Below are positions 51,746-60,648 of a stretch of DNA of 64,000 nucleotides, piece after piece. How positions within the stretch are numbered: position 1 is the first letter of the stretch; each line of letters opens with the position of its first letter. Source of the DNA: Mucilaginibacter sp. 44-25 (lineage in GTDB: Bacteria; Bacteroidota; Bacteroidia; Sphingobacteriales; Sphingobacteriaceae); assembly GCA_001898335.1 (NCBI GenBank), contig MKTS01000012.1:172652-236651 (forward strand), written 5' to 3'. The position numbers and the translations under genes were made by a program. The notes under the pieces were generated by a model. The model made no database searches, was not told the DNA's origin, and saw only the letters and a list, made by a program, of their open reading frames with translations.

Positions 51746-52945
51746 ATGAATAAGAATCATTTTGCTGTTATCGGACTGTTTTTGTTGCTAATTACAATAA
51801 TAATATCCTGTCAGAAACTTGAACCTTCTGCGCCTGCGGAAGATTCCATCCTTGACGGGCCTGTCGAAAACTTAACATCAGCTCAAAACATACAGCATCT
51901 TGCCGGTGATGTAGGGTTTAACGGGCAGGTATTTACAGCGGCTACCGGATTGGGTCCTGTATTTGTTGCTACCAGTTGCGGGAGCTGCCACGCAGGTGAT
52001 GGTAAAGGTCATCCGTTTACTACGTTAACCAGGTTTGGAAAAAACGATAGTCTTGGACGTAATGAATTTGATCACGGGCCGCAATTACAGGAGCGTGCAT
52101 TACCAGGCTATGCCCCTGAAAAGTTACCCGTTGGCACCAGCTTTGCTAAATTTACGCCGCCTATAAATTCAGGACTGGGCTTCATAGAATTGGTTAGCGA
52201 AGATGATATACTGGCTATGGCCGCTGGAAATTTCAATAATCCTGATGGGGTTCGAGGTCATCCTAACTGGTCACTGCTGCCTACCTACATTAAAATCAGA
52301 CCTGGTAGCGAAAATCAGGGGAACAGGTATATCACCCGTTTTGGTAAGAAAGCCAGTACTTATAATTTGCTCCACCAAACCATACTTGCTTATAATCAGG
52401 ACATGGGTATTGCGTCGTCGTTTGATCCAAGTGACGTTTTTACTTTGTTAGATACTGACCCTGAGATCTCCGATAAAATAGTAAGAGAAGTAGTTTTTTA
52501 CCTGCAAACGCTTAAAGCACCGATCCAACGTGACCAGCATAATTCAGATGTGATAACAGGTAAAGACCTTTTTGTTCAAATAGGTTGCGAGAGTTGCCAT
52601 AAGCAAACGTTGAAAACAGGCATTTCGCCCGTTTCAGCGCTTGAGAATAAGGAGTTCCACCCTTACACTGACCTTTTGGTACATGATATGGGGCCGGGTT
52701 TAGATGACGGCTATACAGAAGGTTCCGCCAAAACAAGCGAATGGCGCACAGCACCTTTATGGGGATTAGGATTAGCGCCAAAATCTCAGGGAGGGCAGTT
52801 TTTTCTATTGCACGATGGCCGGGCCAGGAGTATCGACGAAGCGATACGAATGCATGGCGGCGAAGCCTTAGTTATCAAAAACAGGTATAACGCGCTCCAG
52901 GAAAATGAAAAACAAAAAGTGATCAAATTCTTAAATAGTCTTTAA
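51746..52945 (+). CDS. Di-haem oxidoreductase (DUF1111/cytochrome c peroxidase-like), lipoprotein
   Basis: The 399-residue protein has a lipoprotein signal (TIIISCQKLEP, Cys near 22) and two c-type haem sites, CGSCH (near 78-82) and CESCH (near 281-285). Between them lie RFGKKASTYNLLHQ and related segments typical of the DUF1111 di-haem family. The C-terminal part has LWGLGLAPKSQGGQFFLLHDG and GRARSIDEAIRMHGG. Family members oxidise or reduce small substrates in the periplasm. It is the first gene of an operon with a Rieske protein (1 bp gap) and a porin-like protein (overlap) under a DtxR-type operator, so it probably belongs to metal (Fe or Mn) acquisition or oxidation, as inference. Confidence 0.9.
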   Translation: MNKNHFAVIGLFLLLITIIISCQKLEPSAPAEDSILDGPVENLTSAQNIQHLAGDVGFNGQVFTAATGLGPVFVATSCGSCHAGDGKGHPFTTLTRFGKNDSLGRNEFDHGPQLQERALPGYAPEKLPVGTSFAKFTPPINSGLGFIELVSEDDILAMAAGNFNNPDGVRGHPNWSLLPTYIKIRPGSENQGNRYITRFGKKASTYNLLHQTILAYNQDMGIASSFDPSDVFTLLDTDPEISDKIVREVVFYLQTLKAPIQRDQHNSDVITGKDLFVQIGCESCHKQTLKTGISPVSALENKEFHPYTDLLVHDMGPGLDDGYTEGSAKTSEWRTAPLWGLGLAPKSQGGQFFLLHDGRARSIDEAIRMHGGEALVIKNRYNALQENEKQKVIKFLNSL

Positions 52946-52946
52946 T

Positions 52947-53387
52947 ATGGACAGAAGAAAATTCATAGCTACAACGTGTTTAAGCTGTATGAGCGGCGGA
53001 TTATTACTGGCTTTCGAAGGCTGCGGTACGGCCTCCAAACTGATATCCGCTGATATTGCCGGGTCAGATATGCTGGTACCACTTAGCGAATTTGAACATA
53101 AAAAGGGCGGTAAAATAGACTTCCGGAAATACGTGGTCGTTCAAAATGATTTACTGAAATATCCGATATGTGTGTACCGATTTAGTGATACCCAATTCGA
53201 AGCACTATGGATGCGCTGCACGCACCAGGGAACAGAATTACAGGTGTTTGGCGATAAAATGCAATGCCCGGCGCATGGCAGCGAATTTAATAATCATGGG
53301 CAGGTGGTCAACGGGCCGGCTGCAAGCCCGCTCCGTACTTTCCCGGTAACTATTTCTGAACACCAATTAAGCATATCTTTAAAATGA
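52947..53387 (+). CDS. Rieske [2Fe-2S] protein, putative lipoprotein
   Basis: The 146-residue protein begins MDRRKFIATTCLSCMSGG, a Tat-like or lipoprotein signal with several cysteines. The Rieske cluster ligands are clear: CTHQG (Cys90, His92) and CPAHGSEF (Cys and His about 17 residues later), and the C-terminal GPAASPLRTFPV is typical. It should carry electrons in the periplasm, most likely to or from the di-haem protein encoded just upstream. Its end overlaps the next gene by 4 nt (ATGA). Confidence 0.92.
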   Translation: MDRRKFIATTCLSCMSGGLLLAFEGCGTASKLISADIAGSDMLVPLSEFEHKKGGKIDFRKYVVVQNDLLKYPICVYRFSDTQFEALWMRCTHQGTELQVFGDKMQCPAHGSEFNNHGQVVNGPAASPLRTFPVTISEHQLSISLK

Positions 53388-54607
53388 AAATATTGATCCT
53401 TGCCACTTTGTTATTCATTGCTTTTAACGCGCAGGCGCAAATTGATACTACTTTATTAAGGCGCACTACAGCAGATACATCAAAAAGAAAAATGAACATG
53501 GATGCTATTTATAACCGTCCTATGTTGCAATCGGGAAAGCTTCCGGTTTCATTAGGGGGATATGTAGAGGCCAATTATCAGCACTTAGGTACAGACGGTA
53601 TTTCAGAAGGCCACCAGTTTCAATTCAGAAGGTTGACCTTATTTGTAGCATCGACCATTTCCAGCCGCATCAAATTTTTATCAGAAATTGAATTTGAACC
53701 TGCCGATAAGGAGATCAGCGTAGAATTTGCTGCGGTCGATGTAGAGTTTCACCCGCTCTTTAATTTACGCGGGGGAATGATCGTTAATCCGATAGGTGCA
53801 TTTAACCAAAACCATGATGGCCCTAAATGGGAATTTACAGACCGCCCTATTTCTGCTGAAAAAATGCTGCCTGCCACCTGGAGCAATGCAGGCTTTGGCG
53901 TATATGGTAAATATTACCAAAACAGATGGTTGCTTGGCTATGAGTTATATCTGACCAGTGGATTTGATAATACGATCATTGAAAATGAATTTAACAGGAC
54001 CTACCTTCCGGCAGCTAAAGCAAATGCCGAACGCTTTGAAGAAAGTAATAACGGTGAACCTTTAATCACAGCTAAGGTGGCGGTAAAAAACACCCGTTTC
54101 GGCGAGATAGGCTTTTCCTACATGGGCGGCATTTATAACAAATACCAGGAGGATGGTTTTAAATTAGACGATAAACGGCGCCTTGATGTTTTTGCTTTGG
54201 ATATCAATACAAGGATCAGTAAAACAGGAACCGCATTTACAGGGGAGTATGCCTGGATCTTTGTAAACGTTCCTGATACCTATTCGCAACAATTCGGAAA
54301 TAAACAACATGGCGGATTTTTAGACATCGTACAGCCTCTGTTAAAAGACAATTTATTGGGCTGGCGAAACGCGGTACTAAACCTCGCCTGCCGTTTAGAA
54401 TATGTGGATTATAACGTTGGCCGGTTCAAAGAAACGGGCGAAAATATCGGCGACGAAATTTGGAGTATTATGCCCGCTATAAGTTTCAGGCCCAATCCAC
54501 AGACTGTTTTTCGTTTAAACTACCGTTTTCAAAAACAACGGGATATTTTTACTAATCCGGCTGTTAACACCGCCGGATTTAGCTTTGGGATATCAACTTA
54601 TTTTTAA
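53384..54607 (+). CDS. Porin-like outer-membrane beta-barrel protein
   Basis: The 407-residue protein has a signal peptide ending NAQAQ and alternating amphipathic strands with aromatic ends (GYVEANYQHLG, FQFRRLTLFVASTISS, GGMIVNPIGAFNQNHDGPKW). It finishes with FSFGISTYF. The pattern matches phosphate-selective porin O/P-like or OprO-type proteins of Bacteroidota. It overlaps the Rieske gene by 4 nt, so the three genes form one operon. It may pass the metal or small substrate used by the redox pair. Confidence 0.82.
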   Translation: MKILILATLLFIAFNAQAQIDTTLLRRTTADTSKRKMNMDAIYNRPMLQSGKLPVSLGGYVEANYQHLGTDGISEGHQFQFRRLTLFVASTISSRIKFLSEIEFEPADKEISVEFAAVDVEFHPLFNLRGGMIVNPIGAFNQNHDGPKWEFTDRPISAEKMLPATWSNAGFGVYGKYYQNRWLLGYELYLTSGFDNTIIENEFNRTYLPAAKANAERFEESNNGEPLITAKVAVKNTRFGEIGFSYMGGIYNKYQEDGFKLDDKRRLDVFALDINTRISKTGTAFTGEYAWIFVNVPDTYSQQFGNKQHGGFLDIVQPLLKDNLLGWRNAVLNLACRLEYVDYNVGRFKETGENIGDEIWSIMPAISFRPNPQTVFRLNYRFQKQRDIFTNPAVNTAGFSFGISTYF

Positions 54608-55236
54608 CCCGACCAAGGGAAGCGAACAGCGTCTGATATACCGACTCATATCGCAAATTATTCTAATGTATGGTAAGAGGTAATTCCCGGCCTTTAGACA
54701 ATTTGTTCAGCAGCAATCTTAGCTTTGCAATTGAGCGCCCCCGTATTTTCTTCAAAGCAACCAACGATGCGAAAATATAGTATTGACGGTGTTCACCAAT
54801 GCTTCCGCACTTCAACCACATATTCCCTGTGATATGCCCTACTATTATTTTCTATATTCACCCCACTGATATTTTAATAGAACACCCAGAGGGCTATATT
54901 TAGGGTAGTCACACCAATAATAATTATGCCTACTTCAATCATTGCTGCTTTATAATTTAATGTTACCTCAAAACGCCGACGATGCATTATCATTCCGGCA
55001 AGATGTACAACGACCCTCCAGTTACCAGAAAAGGTCTTCAAAATGCGCGCTAAATGTTGTTAATTTCAAATAAAAAACAATATTTTAACCTATATGCACA
55101 GTCCGGGCCGTATTTCCACTTTTACCCGTTCCTTTATAAGGATAAATTAATTAATCGACCTTTTCTGTTTTTCAAACTTATTTTCCCCTGCACAATATCC
55201 CTAACCATTCCTCTCGTCCCTATTCTATTTTTCACT
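54608..55236. other. Intergenic stretch, nothing recognised
   Basis: No supported gene, RNA or repeat. An open frame of 95 codons (55054-55341) runs into the palindromic element at 55237-55311 and has poor coding character. The base composition changes from A/T-rich to a pyrimidine-rich stretch near 55170-55330. Confidence 0.45.
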
Positions 55237-55311
55237 CATCATGGCATCCCCTTCGGGACGGGCTTTCCGCTGTATCTTCTATCGAAGGATGCCGCTTCCA
55301 ATCCCATGATG
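55237..55311. other. Nested palindromic element, possible structured RNA or mobile-element site
   Basis: Outer arms CATCATGG (55237-55244) and CCATGATG (55304-55311) are perfect 8-bp inverted repeats. Inside, GCATCC (55244-55249) pairs with GGATGC (55287-55292), and CTTC (55276-55279) with GAAG (55284-55287). A CCCC-TTCG-GG mini-hairpin lies near 55250. The segments GGGCTTTCCGCT and GGATGCCGCT remind me of a short element recurrent near mobile genes in Bacteroidota, but this is from memory only. It marks the left part of the PRTRC backbone. Confidence 0.5.
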
Positions 55312-55444
55312 CATTTCCCTTCCCACAAATCCCTCTTTTAAAAAAATAATAGAAATTCCGCATGCTGATTAAAGTTCATGCGCTTCGGAGCAGCCGAAAA
55401 AAATTTGCAATGAACACATCCCCCATAAGTGAATAAACCATGTG

Positions 55445-55724
55445 CCCCGCCTGAAAAAGTTGGTTCAGGCTATGCTGGCTTTGGCGCAAGAAAAAAAAAC
55501 AGACCGCATCATGGCGGAATATGTACGGCCAAGCGATGTTGCCCGCCGACGACATTGCCAGGCTACAGCAACAGGCTCCTGAAGACATCATCCGCAGCCA
55601 GCAGGCATTCGCAGGCGGCGAGGAAATTCTGAACTGACACGACCCTTCTGAAATGTTCTCTGATGAAGATACGCGGGAAGAAATTTGGCATAATTGCATC
55701 AACTGCCGGTTGGCCGGTGATTAA
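55445..55724 (+). pseudogene. Frameshifted remnant of an unidentified gene
   Basis: One plus-strand frame reads LKKLVQAMLALAQEKKTDRI then MAEY (55451-55521). After a +1 shift the next frame continues MYGQAMLPADDIARLQQQAP and EDIIRSQQAFAGGEEILN, stops at TGA (55635-55637), and reads on in the same frame as DPSEMFSDEDTREEIWHN and INCRLAGD to a TAA at 55722. The pieces have good coding character and probably form the C-terminal ~95 residues of one ancestral protein. I do not recognise the family. A minus-strand ORF over the same bases (55376-55702) is likely a shadow. Confidence 0.55.
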
Positions 55725-56131
55725 CAGGTTAGATATTCTCTCTTGTTCGGACAGCGTTTGGGACTTGTTTTTGTTTTGCCGGAGATATATTAAATTTCAA
55801 GTTTAAGTCCTGTTTTCCTGTCATCTGGGATCTTCATCGCCTACGGCTCCAATGGCATTTTTTTATTTAATCAATGAATATTTTTAGGCGAAACGGGTAA
55901 AAAGCGCAGCTAAAATCAAGCCCGGATCTGTCGTGGGGTTTGCAAAAGACTACGGCATAAACGGTTTCCTCCCCAAAGGGTCCCCTCCAATTATTCCGTT
56001 TCCTTTTGCCCGCTGCCGGGCTTTACGATTTGCTTTCTTTTTTCCCTTTTTCTTTTAAAAATAATCAATCAGGGCAAGGCGGCGAAAGGAAAAGCAAATA
56101 ACAAATTATTCATTATTAAACATTTAAAATT
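55725..56131. other. Intergenic region upstream of the ssb/PRTRC cluster
   Basis: No gene. A short hairpin GCCCG-CTGC-CGGGC (56008-56021) is followed by a T-rich run and may be a terminator. The segment 56030-56131 is strongly purine/pyrimidine-biased and ends in an A/T-rich leader before ssb. No clear TTTG/TAnnTTTG promoter is seen. Confidence 0.45.
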
Positions 56132-56524
56132 ATGCTATTCACAGGAAGATTAACCGCAAACGCAGCAATCAATGCGGTCAAAGGGGACAAACAGGTAATC
56201 AATTTTACCGTAGCTATCAACCAAAAATGGAAAAACAAAGCGGGCGAAAAAAAGGAAAAAACCGCATTCGTTGACTGCGCCTACTGGCGCAATTCGGGCA
56301 TTGCCGAATACCTCACCAAAGGGGCAGTAGTGGAAATTTCGGGATGGATGGAAGCGCAGGGCTACCAAAGCAAAAAAGACGGCATCCGTGCAAGGCTGAT
56401 TTGCACCTGCGACACCATCAAGCTTTTTTCCTTAGTGGCAAAGGCAAGCGACCCTACAGAGAGCGCAGAGAAAAGAGCCGTAACCGCAGGTACAGGAAAA
56501 GACGATGACGACCTGCCATTCTAA
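56132..56524 (+). CDS. ssb: Single-stranded DNA-binding protein
   Basis: The 130-residue protein has the OB-fold SSB pattern: GRLTANAAINAVKGDKQVIN, WKNKAGEKKEKTAFVDCAYW, then GAVVEISGWMEAQGYQ and ending DDDDLPF, the conserved acidic tip that binds partner proteins. It is of the short type found on plasmids and conjugative elements. It opens the plus-strand cluster and lies 46 bp before the DUF932 gene, probably supporting replication or transfer of the element. Confidence 0.93.
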   Translation: MLFTGRLTANAAINAVKGDKQVINFTVAINQKWKNKAGEKKEKTAFVDCAYWRNSGIAEYLTKGAVVEISGWMEAQGYQSKKDGIRARLICTCDTIKLFSLVAKASDPTESAEKRAVTAGTGKDDDDLPF

Positions 56525-56570
56525 GCAAACCCAATCATAACAAATTTCAAAAGACTTAAAAATTACCATC

Positions 56571-57599
56571 ATGGCACACAATATCAATTTCAACGAGCAA
56601 ACAGGACAACACAGTTTCTTCAGCGTAAAGCAAAAGGCATGGCACGGATTAGGGCAAATCGTAGAAGATTACCCCACGAGTAAAGAAGCATTGCAATTCG
56701 CAGGGCTTGACTTCAACGTAGTAAAAATGCCGAATATCCACCGCTTGCAGGACGGCACAGAAACTATTTCAAAAAGTTCATTTTTTACCTACCGTACCGA
56801 TAACGGCGCAATATTAGGCGATAAAGTAGGTACAGATTATAACATTGTTCAGAATGCAGATGCATTCGGTTTTTTTGATGCCATCGTAGGCGGGGACGGG
56901 ATGCAATATGAAACCGCAGGGGCTTTGGGCAATGGCGAAAAGATTTTTATCACCGCCAAACTCCCCGGCTATATTAAAGTAGGCAATGATGATTATATCG
57001 AAAAATACCTATTCCTGACTACCTCGCACGATGGTTCGGGCAGTATCACCGCAGCATTTACCCCCATCAGGATTGTTTGCCAAAACACGCTGAGCGCTGC
57101 ACTCCGTAACAGCTCCAATACGATTAAGATACGCCATACCGCAAGCGCAGAGGACAGGCTAAAAGAAGCCCACAAAGTAATGGGCATATCCAACAAAATG
57201 GCCGATGAACTGGACGGCATCTTTAACCAATGGACAAAGGTGCGCATCACTGATAAGGACGTCATGAAGCTGATACAACAGGCAATGGCACCGAGCAAGG
57301 AAGTTTTAAAGAGCCTGAAAACTGGCGAAGAACTTTCAACCGTGTTCAAAAACATCTGCGATAATGCCTTTATGTACGCCATGTCAAGTCCGACCCAACA
57401 GACCGAAACAACCAAAGGCACATTGTTCGGCGCATTCAACGCCATTACTGGCTACTTCCAAAATGTAAAGGAATACAAGGACGATGAAGCCAAAGTAAAA
57501 TCTATCATGGGCGGTACAGGACAAATACGTACACAGGCTGCATTTGATTTATGCCTCGGCTACGCTAAGAACGGAACAGAAATTTTAACCCTCAACTAA
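56571..57599 (+). CDS. DUF932 family plasmid/phage-like protein
   Basis: The 342-residue protein has the features of DUF932 (TIGR03299): KAWHGLGQIVEDYPTSKEAL near the N-terminus, GDKVGTDYNIVQNADAFGFF, a central FTPIRIVCQNTLSAALR, and IRHTASAEDRLKEAHKVMG. Members occur on plasmids, phages and integrative elements; the molecular role is unknown. It sits between ssb and the PRTRC genes, a common neighbour. Confidence 0.93.
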   Translation: MAHNINFNEQTGQHSFFSVKQKAWHGLGQIVEDYPTSKEALQFAGLDFNVVKMPNIHRLQDGTETISKSSFFTYRTDNGAILGDKVGTDYNIVQNADAFGFFDAIVGGDGMQYETAGALGNGEKIFITAKLPGYIKVGNDDYIEKYLFLTTSHDGSGSITAAFTPIRIVCQNTLSAALRNSSNTIKIRHTASAEDRLKEAHKVMGISNKMADELDGIFNQWTKVRITDKDVMKLIQQAMAPSKEVLKSLKTGEELSTVFKNICDNAFMYAMSSPTQQTETTKGTLFGAFNAITGYFQNVKEYKDDEAKVKSIMGGTGQIRTQAAFDLCLGYAKNGTEILTLN

Positions 57600-57644
57600 T
57601 CATCCAAAGGGGGAGCAATCCCCCCGTTATTAAAATCAAAGAAT

Positions 57645-57989
57645 ATGACACGTTCAAATCTTTATATCACCCTTACTAATGGCAAAGCCATTATTTGCGT
57701 TGCTGATAGCAGTAGCGCACCTGAACAGGGCTACCTCGTAGAATCCTTATTGCTCCCGCTTTTATCGCTGAACGATGCGGATGAGGAACTGGCGTTATTA
57801 GAAGCGCATTGCGCCACGAATGAACTGCGCACCAATGCAACCTATCGCTATGAAATTAATCTCCAAACCAAAACGGTAGGGTTTTTTGACGAGATATATT
57901 CCTATAAAACGGACATTTTTCGTAAAGGCGAGAACCTTACCCGCAGGTACACCATTTACCTGTCGTCAATTGAAAATAAAACCCTTTGA
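57645..57989 (+). CDS. Hypothetical mobile-element protein
   Basis: The 114-residue protein has no recognised domain. It is mostly beta-like with an N-terminal NLYITLTNGKAIICVADSSS and a C-terminal TRRYTIYLSSIENKTL, and has no signal or membrane segment. It ends 4 bp before the next start and is preceded by a short untranslated gap after the DUF932 gene. Conserved position within such clusters suggests a role in the element, but nothing more can be said. Confidence 0.6.
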   Translation: MTRSNLYITLTNGKAIICVADSSSAPEQGYLVESLLLPLLSLNDADEELALLEAHCATNELRTNATYRYEINLQTKTVGFFDEIYSYKTDIFRKGENLTRRYTIYLSSIENKTL

Positions 57990-57993
57990 AGCC

Positions 57994-58668
57994 ATGAAAA
58001 CGATAACACTCAAATTGTACAGTTTTAACGAACTCGAAAAAACAGCCAAAGAAAAAGCCCTGACAATCTACCGGGATTTGAATGTGAATTTTGACTGGTG
58101 GGACGATGAATTTGAAGACTTTATAGACTTGTGTTCCTACATGGGCATAAAAGTCATTAAAGATAAAATCAAATTCAGAGGATTTTATTCACAGGGAGAC
58201 GGTAGCGGTTTTTCCGCTATGGTAGACATACCCAAACTGCTTATCGCGGTTGCCAACCAGTCGTGGAAAGACTATGCCCCTATGCAGGAATTTCAATTCA
58301 GCGCACCACAGATTGACCGCAGGGTGTTGGCATTAGTCGCTAATAATCTCTTGCCAAGTGAACCGCAAATTATCAGCAGGTCAAGGCAATTTGGCGTAGT
58401 AACCGATTTGGGTATCTCGGAAGTTATCAAAGACGGCAAAACGCACGATAACATCTTTGAAGAACTGGACAAACTCGAAGAATGGCTACGCTCGGTAGCG
58501 GAAATTTTGAACCGCTATCTGTACCGATCCCTCGAAAATCAATACGAGTTCCTGACCAGTGAATCCGCTATCAAGGAAAGCATTTTAACAAATGAATACT
58601 TGTTTACCGCAGACGGCAGGTCGGCTAACCACTTAGTTGAACATAACAAATGCACACCTAAAAATTAA
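57994..58668 (+). CDS. Phage/plasmid-type hypothetical protein (DWWD motif)
   Basis: The ATG at 57994-57996 is used; a longer frame overlaps the previous gene. The 224-residue protein has YSFNELEKTAKEKALTIYRD, DWWDDEFEDFIDLC and FRGFYSQGDGSGFSAMV. This block also occurs in phage proteins and in sequences often labelled as antitoxin of a toxin-antitoxin stability system. No toxin-like partner is visible next to it. It is followed 5 bp later by PRTRC E. Confidence 0.65.
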   Translation: MKTITLKLYSFNELEKTAKEKALTIYRDLNVNFDWWDDEFEDFIDLCSYMGIKVIKDKIKFRGFYSQGDGSGFSAMVDIPKLLIAVANQSWKDYAPMQEFQFSAPQIDRRVLALVANNLLPSEPQIISRSRQFGVVTDLGISEVIKDGKTHDNIFEELDKLEEWLRSVAEILNRYLYRSLENQYEFLTSESAIKESILTNEYLFTADGRSANHLVEHNKCTPKN

Positions 58669-58673
58669 ATACC

Positions 58674-59264
58674 ATGACAACGAACTTTTTTCAAAATATA
58701 GCAAGCCTTAATCTTCCCGGTACATGGAAGTTAGTGATACAAACCAATGCAGACGGCAATATGACCGTTTCCGAATTATTTAACGCCACCTGCGGGGATA
58801 AAGCTGTAAAGCTGATTATCCCTTATACCCTCACAGGCACGGCGCAGGATTTAGACGAAGCTTTTTTTACCAAGATTACCGAGCCTGTAGCAAAAACCGC
58901 AGAACTGCAAACCAATTTGGAAGCCCACTTAAAAAGTGTAGAACAGGCAAAAGCAGCGTCTAAAATGGAACAGGACAAAAAGAACAAAGAAAAAGCGCAA
59001 GCGACCGCAACGCCCAAAAAGAGCGAAGATGCGGAATTACCTGACCCCAAAATCAGTAAGGAAGACAAGAAAAAAGCCTACGATACCGCAATGGAAAATG
59101 TAACCGAACTGATTAAAAAGTTGAAATTCTCCGAAGCCCTTACCGTCTTGCCAAGCGTGGAAGAACACCCAAATAAGGAAAACGAGTTGAAAAAGAAGCG
59201 CCAGTATTTGGAACAGCAAGCCAACTTCTATGAAAAAGCACTTCAGAATTTTAACGCAGAATAA
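58674..59264 (+). CDS. PRTRC system protein E
   Basis: The 196-residue protein has an N-terminal segment with NLPGTWKLVIQTNADGNMTV and IPYTLTGTAQDLDEAFF, a long charged coiled-coil/linker (EQDKKNKEKAQATATPKKSE) and a helical C-terminus. The N-terminal block fits PRTRC protein E (TIGR03741). The PRTRC cassette is a set of plasmid/element genes named for ParB-related and ThiF-related members; its function is unknown. It precedes PRTRC C by 11 bp. Confidence 0.8.
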   Translation: MTTNFFQNIASLNLPGTWKLVIQTNADGNMTVSELFNATCGDKAVKLIIPYTLTGTAQDLDEAFFTKITEPVAKTAELQTNLEAHLKSVEQAKAASKMEQDKKNKEKAQATATPKKSEDAELPDPKISKEDKKKAYDTAMENVTELIKKLKFSEALTVLPSVEEHPNKENELKKKRQYLEQQANFYEKALQNFNAE

Positions 59265-59275
59265 AACGAAAAGCC

Positions 59276-59494
59276 ATGTTAGAAACGAAATTATTACCAA
59301 GAGTTTTTGTCCATACCGAGAACGGGCAAAAGATACGCCTTACCGACCCGAACGAGGATTTTAGCCCCGAAGCGGTATGCAATTATTACAGCAACCTGTA
59401 CGCCATACTGACCACCGCCAAAATCACAGGGCCGGAGTTTGTAGAAGATTGCAGGGAATATGAATTTGTATCCACCATAGGGGTGAAAGGATAA
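59276..59494 (+). CDS. PRTRC system protein C
   Basis: The 72-residue protein reads FVHTENGQKIRLTDPNEDFS, PEAVCNYYSNLYAILTTAKI, and ends YEFVSTIGVKG. This matches PRTRC C (TIGR03738), with the final G-(V/T)-K-G. It is small and soluble. The gene is followed by a short ORF and PRTRC F. Confidence 0.9.
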   Translation: MLETKLLPRVFVHTENGQKIRLTDPNEDFSPEAVCNYYSNLYAILTTAKITGPEFVEDCREYEFVSTIGVKG

Positions 59495-59497
59495 GCA

Positions 59498-59671
59498 ATG
59501 AACACGAAAGAGAACAAAGGATTAATCAAAGAACGCAACCAACAGCAATGGAAACTACATCAGCAACTCGCACACTTTATAAAAGACCTCGACAGGCTAC
59601 CCGATGCACAGGAAGCAAGGCTCAACCGCCCCAGGTCATCCCCGCAGAGCCTGTTACCAATGGTTTTTTAA
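59498..59671 (+). CDS. Possible 57-residue protein overlapping the start of PRTRC F
   Basis: The ATG at 59498, 3 nt after the PRTRC C stop, opens a frame of 57 codons rich in Gln/Lys/Glu (MNTKENKGLIKERNQQQWKL, HQQLAHFIKDLDRLPDAQEA). It overlaps the first 124 nt of the PRTRC F frame as drawn. Residues 1-42 have better coding character than the competing frame there, so this small gene may be real and PRTRC F may start later. Confidence 0.4.
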   Translation: MNTKENKGLIKERNQQQWKLHQQLAHFIKDLDRLPDAQEARLNRPRSSPQSLLPMVF

Positions 59672-60648
59672 GGCACAGTTTTATGCCCATGTACCAACCC
59701 GCCACGGAATTGCCAAAGCGGTCAGTAGTAGAGAGGGATTTTTTCAAATCCCTCTCACACCTTACGAAACACTATGGTTTAGACCTGACAGGCTACGGCT
59801 CCCTGCCTTATCCCTACAATATACTCATGGCGGAAAGAGAAGCAAACCGCAAGCTGAAAAAAAAGGGCAGGTACAGGGAACTGCTGATTATTGAACAGGA
59901 AGATAATCAAACCTGTCTGACCGTTAAGGAAACGTTTAAAAACGACTTCGGGCTGTACTACATCCCTGTAATGCCGATTTATGACCTGTGGCAAAGACCG
60001 GACTTTGCGCATTGCGCCGAATTGCTTACCGCCGTTTGCGCCTACCTGTATATCGAAGCGGATGTGACCTATTACCGTGATGAAGAAACCTATATGTTTT
60101 ACAACTATGAGATTTTGGAAGAATGGATAACCGAGGGTAAGGACGACATGGACGAAGAGGATTATACGAGGCAAAAAGCCGCTTATGATAACGCCCTATC
60201 GCAGGGCGACTTTATTCAGGAAAAAATGATGGCGACAGGTTTTCGGCAAAGCTTGGATAGCCTCATAGCTAATTTTGATGCGAAAAGCGATTTTGAAAAG
60301 GAGTGCCTCAGCGTAGCCCAAAACTGTTGGGAATTATGGCAAGCTTTTCCCGGTATGAACCTGTTTAAACATGCCAGTTTGCAGGATTACGAAGTGGAGG
60401 AATACGAAGATAATTATGTTGCCATGCACGAATATTTCTCTTTTGTCGGAAGCGTAAACGACAGCGTTAGCGACACGTTGCGGGATATGGTGAACAATGA
60501 TTTTAACGAACGTTCCCGTTATCAGGAGCCGGAAGTCATTACGTTTTTTAATGAAGCCAAACCACCTTATGCCGATGAACTGGCCTATGAAGACAGGCTG
60601 TTCTCCATCATAGATGATTTATGTACCCTTTTATACCACAAGCCATGA
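59548..60648 (+). CDS. PRTRC system protein F
   Basis: The frame gives 366 residues, but the first ~25 look non-coding and Met45 or Met47 (MPMYQPATELPKRS) may be the true start. The body has LTKHYGLDLTGYGSLPYPYN, IPVMPIYDLWQRPDFAHCAE, EEWITEGKDDMDEEDY and a C-terminal acidic segment. Position between C and B and these blocks fit PRTRC F (TIGR03742). It overlaps PRTRC B by ATGA. Confidence 0.75.
   Translation: METTSATRTLYKRPRQATRCTGSKAQPPQVIPAEPVTNGFLRHSFMPMYQPATELPKRSVVERDFFKSLSHLTKHYGLDLTGYGSLPYPYNILMAEREANRKLKKKGRYRELLIIEQEDNQTCLTVKETFKNDFGLYYIPVMPIYDLWQRPDFAHCAELLTAVCAYLYIEADVTYYRDEETYMFYNYEILEEWITEGKDDMDEEDYTRQKAAYDNALSQGDFIQEKMMATGFRQSLDSLIANFDAKSDFEKECLSVAQNCWELWQAFPGMNLFKHASLQDYEVEEYEDNYVAMHEYFSFVGSVNDSVSDTLRDMVNNDFNERSRYQEPEVITFFNEAKPPYADELAYEDRLFSIIDDLCTLLYHKP

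Noticed and set aside
55054..55341. Plus-strand frame of 95 codons
   Set aside because: Runs through the nested palindromic element and has a Phe/Leu/Pro-rich composition without similarity to a family I know.
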